From the NCBI GenBank assembly GCA_039090855.1, contig CM077022.1, forward strand, positions 73,680,971 through 73,744,970: a DNA stretch of 64,000 nucleotides, read 5' to 3'. How positions within the stretch are numbered: the first letter of the stretch is position 1; the number at the start of each line of letters is the position of its first letter. Origin of the DNA: Macrothele yani. Taxonomy: Eukaryota; Arthropoda; Arachnida; Araneae; Macrothelidae. The notes under the pieces are model-generated. The model was not told where the DNA came from. It saw nothing but the letters and a program-made list of their open reading frames with translations, and made no database searches. A program made the translations under genes and the position numbers. Shown one piece after another: positions 1 to 10,550 of the stretch.

Positions 1-790
1 TGATCCCATTTCGATGATATTAAAAATAATTGGTTCAGTATACCTCTGGACCTACATACTAAAGTTTTGTCGCGATAGAAGCATTTTTACTCAAGTCATG
101 AGGATAACGGCTGTGGAATTAATCTCGCTCCTGTGCCCTCACCTTTGATCCCATTTCGATGACATTCAGCATAACCTGTTCAGTTTACTTCCAGGGCTTT
201 TCTACGGCCACACTGGTCTCGCACTATGCACTTTTTACCTGAATTTGTGTAGTCCAAGTACACCTTTGAAATTGTTGACCGTGTAAATAAAAATTTCACG
301 GCAATTTCCGAAATTTGGATTTACACTGTCAGCAGTCATGATAAAAAAATACAAGTTAGTAAAACCATGCAATGCACTGATTATGATACGCTTTCCAACA
401 TACCAGAAATCACTACTCAAGTTATGAGGATAATGGCTGTAGAATAAATCTCGCTTCTGTGCCCTGACTTTTGACCCTATTTTGATGATATTCAATAAAA
501 TCGGTTCAGTATACCTCCGGAACAACATGATAATGTTTTGTCGCAATCGAAGCATTTTTACGTAAGTTATGACGCATAAGGGCGATGGAATGGATCCCGT
601 TCCTATGTCCTGACCTTTGACCACATCGCTTATTTTCAATAGGGTTCGTCCCCAAGTTGTCCCTTACCACATACTAAAATTTAATTGCAATTGAATAATT
701 TTTACGCGAGTTATCGGGTGGATAGGCAGACAGACAAGCGGACAAATCTGGAACATATACGCTTCTTCAACCTACGGTTGGAAAACGTTA
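1..790 (-). repeat. Degenerate 146-bp satellite, block 1
   Basis: Repeated phrases (CTTTGATCCCATTT, GTTATGAGGATAATGGCTGT, GGTTCAGTATACCTC) recur about every 146 bp. An unrelated-looking insert lies near 225-400. The block ends in a marker, CAACCTACGGTTGGAAAACG at 768-787. Blocks at 41007-41575 (opposite orientation) and 52256-52945 have the same unit and marker. A 134-codon open frame at 235-639 on the minus strand is only the satellite read through and recurs in the other blocks. Confidence 0.85.
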
Positions 791-861
791 AAATATATTT
801 TTGAGGGCCTCGCGCCACAAAACTTAAAAAAAATAACAATAAATATAGAGAATTGTAGCAA

Positions 862-958
862 AAACAATTTTGTTTTTGTTTTGTAAAGTGCGGGGCCCCG
901 TGAAGACGCGGGGCCCGGGGCGACCGCCCCGTTTGTCCCTATGGTCCAGCCGGCCCTG
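862..958 (-). mobile_element. Terminal fragment of a hAT-type DNA transposon
   Basis: Read on the minus strand from 958, the sequence starts CAGGGCCGGCTGGACCATAG and runs into a very GC-rich GGGGCCCCG stretch. This is the usual look of one terminus of hAT elements of the CAGGGCCGG type. No second terminus or transposase is seen nearby, so it is a stub. Family assignment rests on the terminus alone. Confidence 0.5.
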
Positions 959-1019
959 ATTTGTATAATACATCAGAAACAGAAATAAACAATTACGACC
1001 GATCCACTCATCTCGAAAA

Positions 1020-1800
1020 CTTTCGAGCGTACCTCCTGCTTAAAATAGTGTATAGTTTTTCCGCCAGGTGACGTTGATGTATTTCTAATTTTTGTCGATA
1101 TCTTTGCTTTTAAGAGTCCGATGTGAATTTTTTTTTCTTTATCAGAGAGGGTTTCCGGAAAGAAATGTTCCACATGTAATTTCCAATTTTTCTTAACGTA
1201 CAAGTGTGTCGCTAGACTGCTTAAGCTCACGTTTCCTTTTGCAGCAATTTCTGCAAGACTAAAAACTCGCTGGAATAAATTCTTTTTCGCCCAAATAATG
1301 CACAATTCTCCCGATAGGGAACGCAAATGTTTAAACTATTTTTCTTGATATCTCTGATATGCTTCTAAATGTCCGATTTAAAGAATTCTTTTATCACCGG
1401 ATGCTATTTACCTTGTGGAACACTTTAGGCTTGTATTTGCGTAGTTTTTTTTTTTTTTTTTCGTAGTTGGCATTTCTGTCGCTATGTGATGTTACTGTAC
1501 TTTGTTTTTTGCAGCGTATCTCCACTTCTAAAAACCTACTGAATTTTTCCGTTTTAACTGTATGCCATTCACTACAATAAAGATGGGGAATATTATTCTC
1601 TTAAAATAATGCACAGCTTTCCCGCTAGAGGGCATAAAGGTTAATACCTTGTTTTTCACTATCTCTGCTTCCGGGAGACGTATTTGAAAAGTTATTTTTC
1701 CTTTTTCCGTGAAGAATACTTTTCGCATATTTTCAACTTTTCTATTATGCAAAATTCTTCGGCTAGGGGGAGTAGAGTTATATCATGTTTCCTTCTATAT
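1020..1800 (-). repeat. Degenerate tandem repeat with CCGCYAGRKGRC motif
   Basis: The stretch repeats a pattern of pyrimidine-rich TTTTCCGCCAGGTGACGTT or TTTCCCGCTAGAGGGCATAA, then 'atctctgc..' and 'gtccgat', roughly every 150-300 bp with heavy decay. The reverse complement matches the array at 62570-63240 (TTACGCCCCCTAGCGGG). Small open frames here (973-1326, 1528-1752) have no recognisable product and are treated as noise. Confidence 0.6.
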
Positions 1801-1937
1801 TTCTTCTTTTAAATGTTCGATTTGAAAATTTGTTTGTTTCTGATATCCCTCTTCTGCTATGAGAAACTTTTTTATACACCACTTGTTAATTTTGGGGACA
1901 TCCTTCTTAGCTGCTGTTGGGAGTACGTAGCTGTTTC

Positions 1938-2118
1938 TACAGAGGGTGAGTTGAGTCGAAAGTTTTGCAATATTTGGATCACTTTATACGTATCTTTACG
2001 ACGAAAGCTGACTAGATCACTTTCATATGTATCTTTACGACGAAAGCTGACTAGCATTCAAAGTATAGGCCATCGTGTTGCACCGTCTTTAGCCATCTGT
2101 CTGCCAGTTTTTCGATTC
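1938..2118. repeat. Tandem duplication of the mariner 3' terminus
   Basis: This 181-bp segment starts with the TIR phrase TACAGAGGGTGAG and is repeated, slightly diverged, from 2119 onward. It carries the last transposase codons plus TIR. Inside it a segment of about 38 bp ending GACGAAAGCTGACTAG is itself doubled. The duplication is therefore nested. Confidence 0.85.
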
Positions 2119-3412
2119 TACAGAGGGTGAGTCGAACGTTTTGCAATATTTGGATCACTTTATATCTTCATACATACTTTTACGACAAAAGCTGACTAGC
2201 ATTCAAAGCATAGCCCATCGTGTTGCACTATCTTTATCCATCTGTCTGCCAGTTCTTCGATTCCTCGGCGGTACCAGTTCTTGTCCTTCGAGGCGAAGAA
2301 CTCCTTCACCCCAGCTGCCACCACCTCCTGGTTGTTGAAGTGCCGCTTGCGAAAGAAGTAAGCCATGGACCGGAAAAAGTAATAATCCAACGGGGCAAGG
2401 TCCGAACTATATGCTGGGTGTGGCATCAGTTCGATGCCCTCAAGTTCCTAGAGTTTTGCCCGGGTGGTTCACGCGGTATAAGACCGAGCATTGTCGTGCT
2501 GTAGGATAGCGCGCTTTCTGTTCACCAGTGCCGGGTACTTCTTCTCCAATACGGCATATATCCGCTCTAGCTGTTCACAGTAGATGTTGGCGTTGATGGT
2601 CCGACCGTCTGGAACATATTCGTAATGGATTATCCCCTCGAAAGTCCACCAGACGCAGAGCATCACCTTGTGCTCGAAGCGCCCACGTTTGGCAACAGGT
2701 TTAGGAAGCTGGCCCGGGCTCAACCACTACCGTTATGTGTTAGGATTATCGAAATAGACCCACATTTCATCGCACGTAACAATTCTCTTGATGAAACGTA
2801 CATCCCGCGCGTTTTCTAGGAGTTTCGTGAACACTTCCACTCGGCAGTTTGCATCAGCTGGCGTCAGTTCGTGAGGGACAATTCGGAAGCTCCTGTAGAT
2901 CTTGCCGAGGTCCTGAAGGTGACGAAGCATAGTGGTCTGTGACATGTCCAGCTCGCTTGATAATCTCCGAGTGCTGGTTGTCAGATTTGCCTCTACGGCC
3001 TGGCTCACGGCCTCTGAATCCACGGTTCGCGGCCTACCTGACCATAGCTGATCGTCGAGGTTTCTGTCACCTGAGCGAAGTTTCTTGAACCATCTGGTTT
3101 GCAGTGCCGTGGTCCGCTGAACCTTCCCCCTTCTCATGAGAAATGTTTCGTGTTGCTTGAGTAGCGTTATGGCCGAGTTCACACTCGTAAAGCAAAAGTT
3201 CCCTGATTAGCTGGTTGTGGCTATTCATCTTTTAGGCGTCGAAACCACAGACAGAAAGACGACATGCAATGCTATTCACAGCAGCGACTACCACTTTATA
3301 TCCCTTTCTCCTAACTGCAGTGCGCGACTTGAACTAGTTTAAACACGTGACATACCCGCCGCAGCACACGCGTTTATGCAAATATTGCAAAACTTTCGAC
3401 CCACCCTATGTA
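2119..3412 (-). mobile_element. Mariner element, complete with both TIRs
   Basis: The two ends are inverted copies: TACAGAGGGTGAGTCGAACG at 2119 and, on the minus strand from 3412, TACATAGGGTGGGTCGAAAG, both followed by TTTTGCAATATTTG. TA dinucleotides sit at both edges, as expected of Tc1/mariner target duplication. Length is about 1.29 kb, normal for mariner. Confidence 0.9.
2196..3238 (-). pseudogene. Mariner transposase (D,D34D type), inactivated
   Basis: Mariner transposase cuts and pastes its own element at TA sites in the nucleus. The likely start is an ATG at 3238 (MNSHNQLIRELLLYE), in a different frame from the rest, so one frameshift lies near 3110-3180. From about 3180 down to 2196 a single frame holds the helix-turn-helix region (RWFKKLRSG, SGRPRTVDSEA), the first catalytic Asp in TCDEMW, the second in HDNAR and the third in SSDLAPLDYYFF. 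That frame has four in-frame stops: two just after NPNT (about 2724-2735), one after SYTA (2469-2471) and one shortly after. All three catalytic Asp codons survive, but the gene cannot be translated. The C-terminal end runs into the duplicated terminus at 1938-2118. Confidence 0.9.
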
Positions 3413-3654
3413 TTTCTGGATGTTTTATGGATGGCAGAAAGCCGGTTGATTTTTTCTAACCGGTTCAGTTGACTATGAATGATTTTGAAAAATTTTATTC
3501 GCATCGGAAGTGATTTAAAAGACTTACAACTAAAAATTCAGTGTCTTCCTTCTTGTTCAGCAATGCGTCACAAAGCACATATTGCTAGAATGTTTTCTCC
3601 TCCCCTTCCATAGAATAGACATCCAAAACTTAAATAAAATTACGTGCATCACTT

Positions 3655-4040
3655 TTAGTCTAGGAGCTAGCTCATGTCCCGTATGCACTTCTGTGTCCCC
3701 TAAGTTTTATTGCTGGATCTCGTAACACACCTATAGGAGTGTAAAAAAAAATGGCTAGATGGTCCAGATCATGGTCGTTTGGCCGCAATATATTGGAAAA
3801 TGGCGCCATAACAATGAATTTTAGTTTATGCGTATCTCCGCTCCTAGTCGTCCGATTTTATTTATACAAAGCTCATTTGACTCCTTTTTAGAAGGCACAC
3901 AAATTTGGTTATTACACATTTATTGATGAAACGTATTTCAATAATAAGAGACAAAATTACGGTTTTCTGAGTAAACCTGCTATAAAAATGAGGGAAATAG
4001 CAAAACTCTTGGTATATAAATATAAACAAATGTTTATTTG
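3655..4040 (+). repeat. Left TIR of the long-TIR transposon
   Basis: It begins TAGTCTAGGAGCTAGCTCAT and matches the reverse complement of 8104-8513 nearly throughout, for example the shared stretches TTTTATTGCTGGATCTCGTA and GGTTTTCTGAGTAAA. Divergence is point changes and small gaps, so the arms have aged since insertion. Confidence 0.9.
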
Positions 4041-4057
4041 TACTGAGAGAAGACACA

Positions 4058-6081
4058 GTGGAAGAGGTTAAAACTTTAACAGAGTGCATCAAGGCAAAAT
4101 ACATTACAAGAACACGAACCCATGTTGAAACTCTTAAACGATACATGCCAAAAGTTATACGAGAGATAGAAAAATTTGCTGAAGAACAAGGTAAAGAACA
4201 TGAGACTTTTCGTTATTGGTACCAGTTCCTACAAAGCATATTTTCTTTTGCTGAAAGATCTCACACGAGCACAGGGAGAAGGGAAGTGGGATATGAATGT
4301 CAGTTCCCTAATGCGGGCAACTCCTCTCTTCTTTGCATTCTATAAGACAAACTACTGTAGATGGGCAAATATTTTCTTGGAGGACTGTTTACATCTTTTG
4401 CAGAAGTTTCCTGAGATTTATGCAGATTTCCAAGGTAGATTCTTTGTTGTGAAAAACACGCAGCGGAAATTCAGTTGCGTGGCTATGGATCAAGCACTAG
4501 ATTAAAATTACAACAAGCCAGCAAAAATACCATGGAGGAATCATCGGAGTAACAAGAAAAAAGGAAGCAGTACTACTCCATGATCTGAACTAACACGAGA
4601 AAAATCCAGATAACACAGGTTTTACGTGATTTCTGTGGCCTTGTTTATGGAGATGAATATTCTTTGCAGCATGAATTTTCAAAAACCATCACTACTATTG
4701 ATGAGCAGTGTGTTAGTTAGAAGAATTGTAACCTTCATGGAGAAACAAGATAATCCTTTCGTCACTACAAGTTCTAACTGTTGAAAACAGCTACAAAGTA
4801 TAATTACTAAATAGAAAATCAATCACCAAATAAGCAACGATTGATCTTTTAAACTGCATACAAATTGGATAAAAGGTTCACGTTCCGTTCAGAAGTGAAA
4901 GATTTGAAGAAAAGTCACTAGGTCTACTGCAACCTATAAAGAGACTTTAAAAAACTGCAAACGCATTGCAACCTAATGAAGTGAATGTGGAAAAAGAAAC
5001 TGCCAATGCTTTGCGGTTAATTGACATAGCTAGGGGCCGAGAATATGATGTAAAGTATCTTTTGAGTTATGAACTAACATCTACATCTCTCTTTCTGACC
5101 AGAAATGGATTTTTGTTGAAACCTGACAAGTCGCAGCTAGTTCATCAACTGGAATCGAAGTTACAAACTGCACTAGTTACTGAAGTTCCTAAATCCCTTG
5201 GCAAAGCAACTGTTGTAGACTTCATGGCATTTGCAAGGAAAGTAACAATTAAATCTATTGAACTGAAGACATATGGAGAGTACGTATTGAAACTTTGGAA
5301 AGTTTTATGCCAAGCTTGTCACAACAGTGAACGTATAGATATTATTTTTGACATTTATAAGGGGAAAAGTGTGAAAGGGTTTGAAGGATCCAGGCGCTCA
5401 AAGAAACAACCGGTAGAATATGGAGCACCAAATGATAGCACACCGCTTCCTGTGGATACTGATGTGATTCAACTAAAAATAAAGAATTATTCCTGTCATA
5501 CTTTATTGATTGTATATCCCGGAAAGAAGATTCTGATAAAAGCTCCTTTACCATTTGTATGGGTGGAGTTCTGAAGGGTAATCATTCAAGGTGCTTTAAT
5601 TTAAGGAATGGAATAATTGAAGAACTCCCGGGCTTGGCATGCGATCACGAAGAAGCTGATAACCGGATCGTGTACCATATTTCTCACGTCGCGATGACTT
5701 CAAAATTCAGGGAGGTGGTTATTTGTTCTACTGATACTGATGTTTTTGTTAAAGCACGCGTTCACTTTCAAAAAACGTGGAAAAATTATGGGCTTGAAAA
5801 ACTTTGGGTTGCCTTCGGGGTGGGGACCCCATTCCGGTACATTCCACTTCATTCCCTTGCTAATGAAAACAGAATACCACACAATATTTTGGCAACTTTA
5901 CCAGCTATTCATTCTCTAACAGGCTGCAACACTACCAGCATAGTCAGTACAAAGTTGTTAGCTTTCAAAACGGCAGAAGCTTGTGCTGAAAACCTGTTAT
6001 TCGATTTTGGAAAAGAGCCACTGAATGAGAACATGGAAAAGAGAGCAGAAGAGTATTTAGTACGTGCATCAAGCTTACATA
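4058..6081 (+). pseudogene. Transposon-borne gene of the EEADxRI/STDTDVF family, N-terminal and central part
   Basis: Broken gene read in shifting frames. Visible segments: 4176-4505 (contains NYCRWANIFLEDC), about 4535-4590 (GGIIGVTRKKEAVLLHDLN), about 4615-4715 (QVLRDFCGLVYGDEYSLQH), 4966-5574 (NALRLIDIARGREYDVKYLL; PDKSQLVHQLESKL; TPLPVDTDV) and 5559-6101 (CDHEEADNRIVYHISH, then VICSTDTDVFV, LPAIHSLTGCNTT, LLFDFGKEPL). From memory of the family these occur in this order in one large protein found in many copies in animals, with no known function. The EEAD...STDTDV pair resembles the acidic residues of PIN/FEN-type nucleases, which is an inference. At least four frameshifts or stops lie between pieces. 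The reading is cut at 6080-6081 by a Tc1. Confidence 0.7.
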
Positions 6082-7640
6082 CACTGGCGTGCAAAAATTA
6101 AGGACTAGACAGTTTTTCGAATGTAACGTCGTGCAGAAGTAAGTGCTCCACATCGACTCAAATCATACCATAAGATCCCCAAAATGTAAGAATATGGGAC
6201 AAGTGAGCAAAACCACCCAAGCAAGGAATCCAAAAGATACAAAGGCACTTTATTGAAAAGCTAGCTTCGAGCACAACTGGACAGAAGACAGAAACGTCCA
6301 TGTGACAGGCGGCTGCCAAGAAAAATCTAGTCTTTAGTAGGGGATATGATCCCCTCTGACTGCGTTGCAGGATTTATAACGTCTGTCCATGCTGAGGACG
6401 AGGTTGTCAAGGAGCTGTTGAGGCATCGCGGCCCATTCCTCTTGTAGCGCCAATCGCAGCTGCGGAATCGTTGCTGGCGGCTGGTGACATGCTGCCAAGC
6501 GCCTCCCGAGAAGATCCCATACGTGTTCGATTGGATTTAGGTCCGGAGACCTTGCGGGCCAATCCATGAGTTGAATATCTTCACTCTCCAACAGCTCTGC
6601 GACAGTCATTGTACGATGAGATGTAACGTTGTCGTCCATGAAGAGGAACTCAGGACCCACATCATCTCTAAACAGACGCACGTGAGGCAGGAGAACCTCG
6701 GTACAACAGCTGACACCAGTGACTGAACTTCCTTGGAAGATGTGGAGGTCAGTACGGCTACCAAGCATGATACCGCCTCAAGCGAGAACTCTGCCACCTC
6801 CAAACCGGTCCCTTTCGATGATGTTGGAGGTGTGATTGCGTGTTCCCTGTTCTCTCCAGATGTGTATACGTCCAGAATCGCTCGTCAGACTAAATCGGCT
6901 CTCATCGGTAAAGAAAACTCGACCCCATTGCTGACGTGTCCAGTTCTTGTGTTCCTGGTACCACAGAAACCGCCGTCTTCGATGAGCAGGCGTTAATGGC
7001 ACACACCGTACTGGTCGTCGTGCAAATAGACCACCTTTGTGCAGCCTCCTGGCCACGGTAAAACGCGATAACGGACGTCCAGTTGTCTGTTGCATGTGCC
7101 TTGCGATTTCTCCCGCTGTCTGCCGTCTGTCTTTTCTCGCCTGTAGGACAATATACCGGTCGTCCGCCGCCGTGGTTGCTCGTGGACGACCACTGCTAAA
7201 CTCTCGGACAGCTGTTCCTGTCGTTTGAAATGCTCTCCAAGCTCGTGAAACGATGCTGTGAGCGATCCCGAGCTCCTCGGCCACACTAGTCACACTTCGA
7301 CCTTCTTCCAACTTCCCAGTGACGCGACCTCGGGTAAAGTCATCCAGATATGTCGTCTACTGGATTGCCTGTTGGCCATATCACACGGTGGCAGCAACTC
7401 GACGTAGTTCAAACCGGTGTACAGCGTGAAATAGCTTTCACCGAATTGCTGAGCGCAAACCGCCCGTGTGCTTTTTACCCTTCCGACACTCCCACCACCT
7501 ACGTCATGCTGCATATATGCGCATGCCCTACCGTACCGGACCCTAGTCTATCTCCTGAGTGGTCTTTCGGTCCGTTCTGCCTGCTCGTTCCGCTGTTATG
7601 CTAATTTCTCCTCTTCGTCCTTAATGTTTGCACACCAGTG
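6082..7640 (-). mobile_element. Tc1 element nested in the long-TIR transposon
   Basis: Inverted ends: CACTGGCGTGCAAAAATTAA from 6082 and, on the minus strand from 7640, CACTGGTGTGCAAACATTAA. TA at 6080-6081 and 7641-7642 is the target duplication. Removing the element plus one TA rejoins the host family sequence (ASSLHT, then FHQYHPKEYETFK), which proves the insertion. Length 1559 bp. Confidence 0.93.
6334..7379 (-). pseudogene. Tc1 transposase, nearly complete, inactivated
   Basis: DDE transposase of the Tc1 group, about 345 codons. Start ATG at 7379 (MANRQSSRRHI). A one-base shift near 7345-7355 moves the frame into EEGRSVTSVAEELGI (helix-turn-helix). Downstream one frame runs from 7311 to 6334 with a single in-frame TGA at 6778-6780 where a Trp is expected (GGGRVLA stop GGIML). 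Catalytic residues remain: FTDESRF, FMDDNVTSH and LNPIEHVWD. It is therefore two small lesions away from an open gene, so it is fairly young. Confidence 0.92.
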
Positions 7641-7642
7641 TA

Positions 7643-8006
7643 TAATGGATGAATTTCGTTTCCATCAGTATCATCCCAAAGAGTACGAAACCTTCAAGGT
7701 TTGACTCCTACGTCAACATCTATCCGCCTTCACATAAAAAAGAAGCTACATGCAATGCTATAAATGGATTCATGCTTTGCGAATGTCCGTAGAGCCCAAT
7801 CCATTGGATTACGGTTACAAAGAAAATGGAGGAAATTTCACATGACAGAGGATCAATTGGAAGTTGAAGATTTCCCTAAGCCCTGCAATTGTGAGAAGTG
7901 CTTCAGAGAATGTGTATGTCCCTGTGGAAGATTGAAATTAATGTGTTGTGACTTTTGCAAATGCAAAGAAAATTCTTTAGACAACTGTAAAAATCCCTAT
8001 ATGTAA
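7643..8006 (+). pseudogene. C-terminal part of the long-TIR transposon gene
   Basis: It continues the gene split by the Tc1. Segments in changing frames read FHQYHPKEYETFK, LPPTSTS-like, KRSYMQCYKWIHA and PNPLDYGYK, then 7764-8006 reads through MTEDQLEVEDFPKPCNCEK. It ends in a Cys-rich tail with CNCEKC, CVCPCG, CCDFCKC and DNCKNP, a likely zinc-binding end typical of this family. The stop is at 8004-8006, about 100 bp before the right TIR. Confidence 0.7.
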
Positions 8007-8103
8007 TCCATTTGAAATGCGGAAATAAAAATGCATACGATCTTTTTCTTTGTACCACATTATACTTTACTATTTACTCTATTGTGCCAAGTTTAAAATT
8101 CAT

Positions 8104-8513
8104 TAATAAATAAACATTTGTTTTCGCTTCTACTGTATACCAAGAGTTTTGCAGTTTCCCTCATATTTATAGCAGTTTTACTCAGAAAACCGTAATTTCA
8201 TCTCTTATTATTAAAATACGCTTCATCTAACATACTGGTTTTACAAATAAATGTGTTATAACGAAATTTGTGTGTCTTCTAAAAAGGAGTCAAATGAGCT
8301 TTGTAGAAATAAAATCGGACGACTGGGAGCGGAGATACGCATAAACTAAAATTCATTGTTATGGCGCCATTTTCCAATATGGCGGCCAAACGACCATGAT
8401 CTGGACCATCTAGCCATTTTTTTTTACACTCATATAGGTGTGTTACGAGATCCAGCAATAAAACTTAGGGGACATAGAAGTGTATACGGGGACATGAGCT
8501 AGTTCCTATACTA
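8104..8513 (-). repeat. Right TIR of the long-TIR transposon
   Basis: It is the reverse complement of 3655-4040 and ends GCTAGTTCCTATACTA-like at 8513 before TTTT. It contains the same internal phrases as the left arm, including GGAGTCAAATGAGCTTTGTA. Confidence 0.9.
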
Positions 8514-8760
8514 TTTTGCTTTGCGCACAAACACGCATGAAAATCTTCTTAGTCATGGACAAGATGAGGGATAAATCACAACTGGCTGAAGCGGTCGGTG
8601 TATATGAATGAAGCAGCTGTTCAGGGAAAGGGACTGCACGCGAATTTTAAGCTTTACGTTTTTTTAGGTGTCCTGGACATTTTTTCTTTTTAATTTGAAC
8701 AAATTTTCGCAAGGAAACTCTGTTAAATATGTGTTTTTCAGTTTCATTTGCAAAATCTAT

Positions 8761-8803
<43 letters not shown>

Positions 8804-10380
8804 CTAATTTTTTGGAACAGTAATGTTTAATTTCTTGAATTCCGCATTCTGAGAAACTTTCTGTTTTCTTATATATCTGGAGAAATTTTTAGAGGTACGA
8901 TTTATTCATACATACAACTAATTTTCATGAGTGGAAGAATGTCTTTTAGTACCAAGTGATTTGTTCTTTTTCATTTCACTTTCCTGTTACAGTTTTTTTT
9001 TTTTTTTTTGATTGGGCGAATTGAGGTTCTCATTTGTTTCGCCTTGAGGATCGGCGTAAGTCTTTTAAATAGGTTTCACCGTATTTTTTTAAGCTGCCTT
9101 TTATCTTGTGTTTTTACGTTGACATTTTTATCATGCAGTCTTTAATCACATTAAGTTTTGGGCTGAATATTTGACTTAACGTTCTCATTTGCTCATCGCT
9201 TTTCTTGCTGTTGTTTTTTCTCGCGGTTCTCGAGTTCCTCGCCTTTGTTGGTGTAATCCTCCTTACCTTTAGTTAAAAACATTTTTTTTTATTTGTTTTT
9301 TTTTTGTGTTAGCCTTCTCGTGCTAGATTTTGTTTTCCATGATCTTTTATTCAACGTTTTTAAGCGCGGTTTCTTTAATCCAAGTATTCTTTTGTCCTAT
9401 TTTTAATCTTTCACTCTATGAAATTCATTGTCTTTCTATATAATACTGTTTTTCTTCGAGTGTATTTTATTTTTAGGATACATTGATAATAGCTGAACCG
9501 TTTTGATTTCAATGACACGTGTATTAAAAATATATTCAATATATATGTAATGTACCAGGAGTCGTGATTTTTCTCTTTCGTTATGTTTATATTTAAGACA
9601 CCAGGTTCTCGTGCGGATTGAATCAATCATAAAAGTTTAAGGTTAAACAGGTTTGCTGAACACTGAACGTGGAACTTCATGTTGTAATGACAATACTCCT
9701 GTCTGCATAACCTTGGACACAACTATTAAAACCTTGGACACAACATTAAAACTTTCACCACCAGTTGTGGAGAATGAAAATATTTAATATATTTAAAAAC
9801 GTTTTTTTACATTGTTGTTGGACCTAAGTATGCATATCCTCTGGTTATTGTAGGTAAGTTACGTAAGATTGATTCCTTATTGTATGTATTTCCCTTACTT
9901 TATTCATTTATTCTTTTTTTACGTCTTACTTGTCTTGTATGTTATTTATTTGATAATTTGACCACTTGATTGTATTCATATATCGATTTAAAACTATCAT
10001 ATTTGGATTTGACGACATGATCACCTGTTCAGTACGTCACGTTCTGCCTGTAAATTACTTACAGTATATGTCTCCCCACCCACAAAGCTCCTTTAGTACT
10101 TCCATCTGATGATGGTCTTTAGGAAGACCGAAAGTTCTTATGGCTTTATTTTTAATCTTCTAATCATTTAACTTATACATTAAATACGTTCTTCACTTCA
10201 CCGGAAGCTTGCGTACTGTTTTAATTATCGTGCTTTTAAGACTGCTACCTTAAACGTTTATGATTGATGTTTATTTTTACTCTGTCATGAGAAATCTTAC
10301 AAGTGAATGCTGCAGTTGTGCCCTTCAAATTGTCTTTTCCATGGAAAAGTTTCCATATATGAAGGCGGAATACGAACAAT
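8514..10380. other. No gene seen; AT-rich spacer
   Basis: Long T-rich and A-rich runs and a CA microsatellite. Open frames at 9411-9630 are AT-rich, overlap in two frames and look like chance. At about 10090-10135 the phrase CTGATGATGGTCTTTAGG followed by AAGACCGAAAGTTC resembles the 3' region of Penelope-type retroelements, but no coding remains. Confidence 0.5.
8764..8802. repeat. (CA)n microsatellite
   Basis: About 19 uninterrupted CA units. Confidence 0.98.
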
Positions 10381-10550
10381 TCGCCCCGGCGGCTTAGTAT
10401 ACTGAGGCGCAGGCTTCAGGATAATTAACGGGGTTAGATTCGTGTTCGAGACCCAGATGAGGTACGGGCTATAGGTTTGTCCTACGGCGTCAGTTCTGTA
10501 CCTTTCCTGGAACCAGTGGCCCTAAATTTGGGATGAGAGAACTATGAAAA
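10381..10550 (+). mobile_element. Degenerate SINE-1 copy
   Basis: Matches the SINE-1 pattern seen at 40045-40266: a CGCCCCGGCGGCTTAGTA head, a degraded B box (TTCGTGTTCGAGACCCAG), then CCTGGAACCAGTGGCCCTAA. The 3' tail (GAGTTGCTCACGG...) is lost. More diverged than the other copies, so older. Confidence 0.6.

Larger units (their letters stand above)
3655..8513 (+). mobile_element. Long-TIR DNA transposon, family not recognised, interrupted by a Tc1
   Basis: Ends are inverted copies about 390-410 bp long (3655-4040 and 8104-8513), flanked by TTT (3652-3654 and 8514-8516), a plausible 3-4 bp target duplication. Without the nested Tc1 (6082-7640 plus one TA) the element is about 3.3 kb. Its interior holds the broken pieces of one gene on the plus strand (see 4058-6081 and 7643-8006). 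The family is recurrent in animal genomes as multicopy uncharacterised proteins. A 3-4 bp duplication and a nuclease-like motif pair are reminiscent of Academ elements, but that is a guess. Outer borders are set by where left and right arms stop matching. Confidence 0.75.

Noticed and set aside
235..639. 134-codon minus-strand frame as a gene
   Set aside because: Entirely satellite. The same peptide pattern recurs in blocks 2 and 3.
9411..9630. Two overlapping minus-strand frames
   Set aside because: AT-rich, in different frames over the same bases, no domain, and chance length for this composition.
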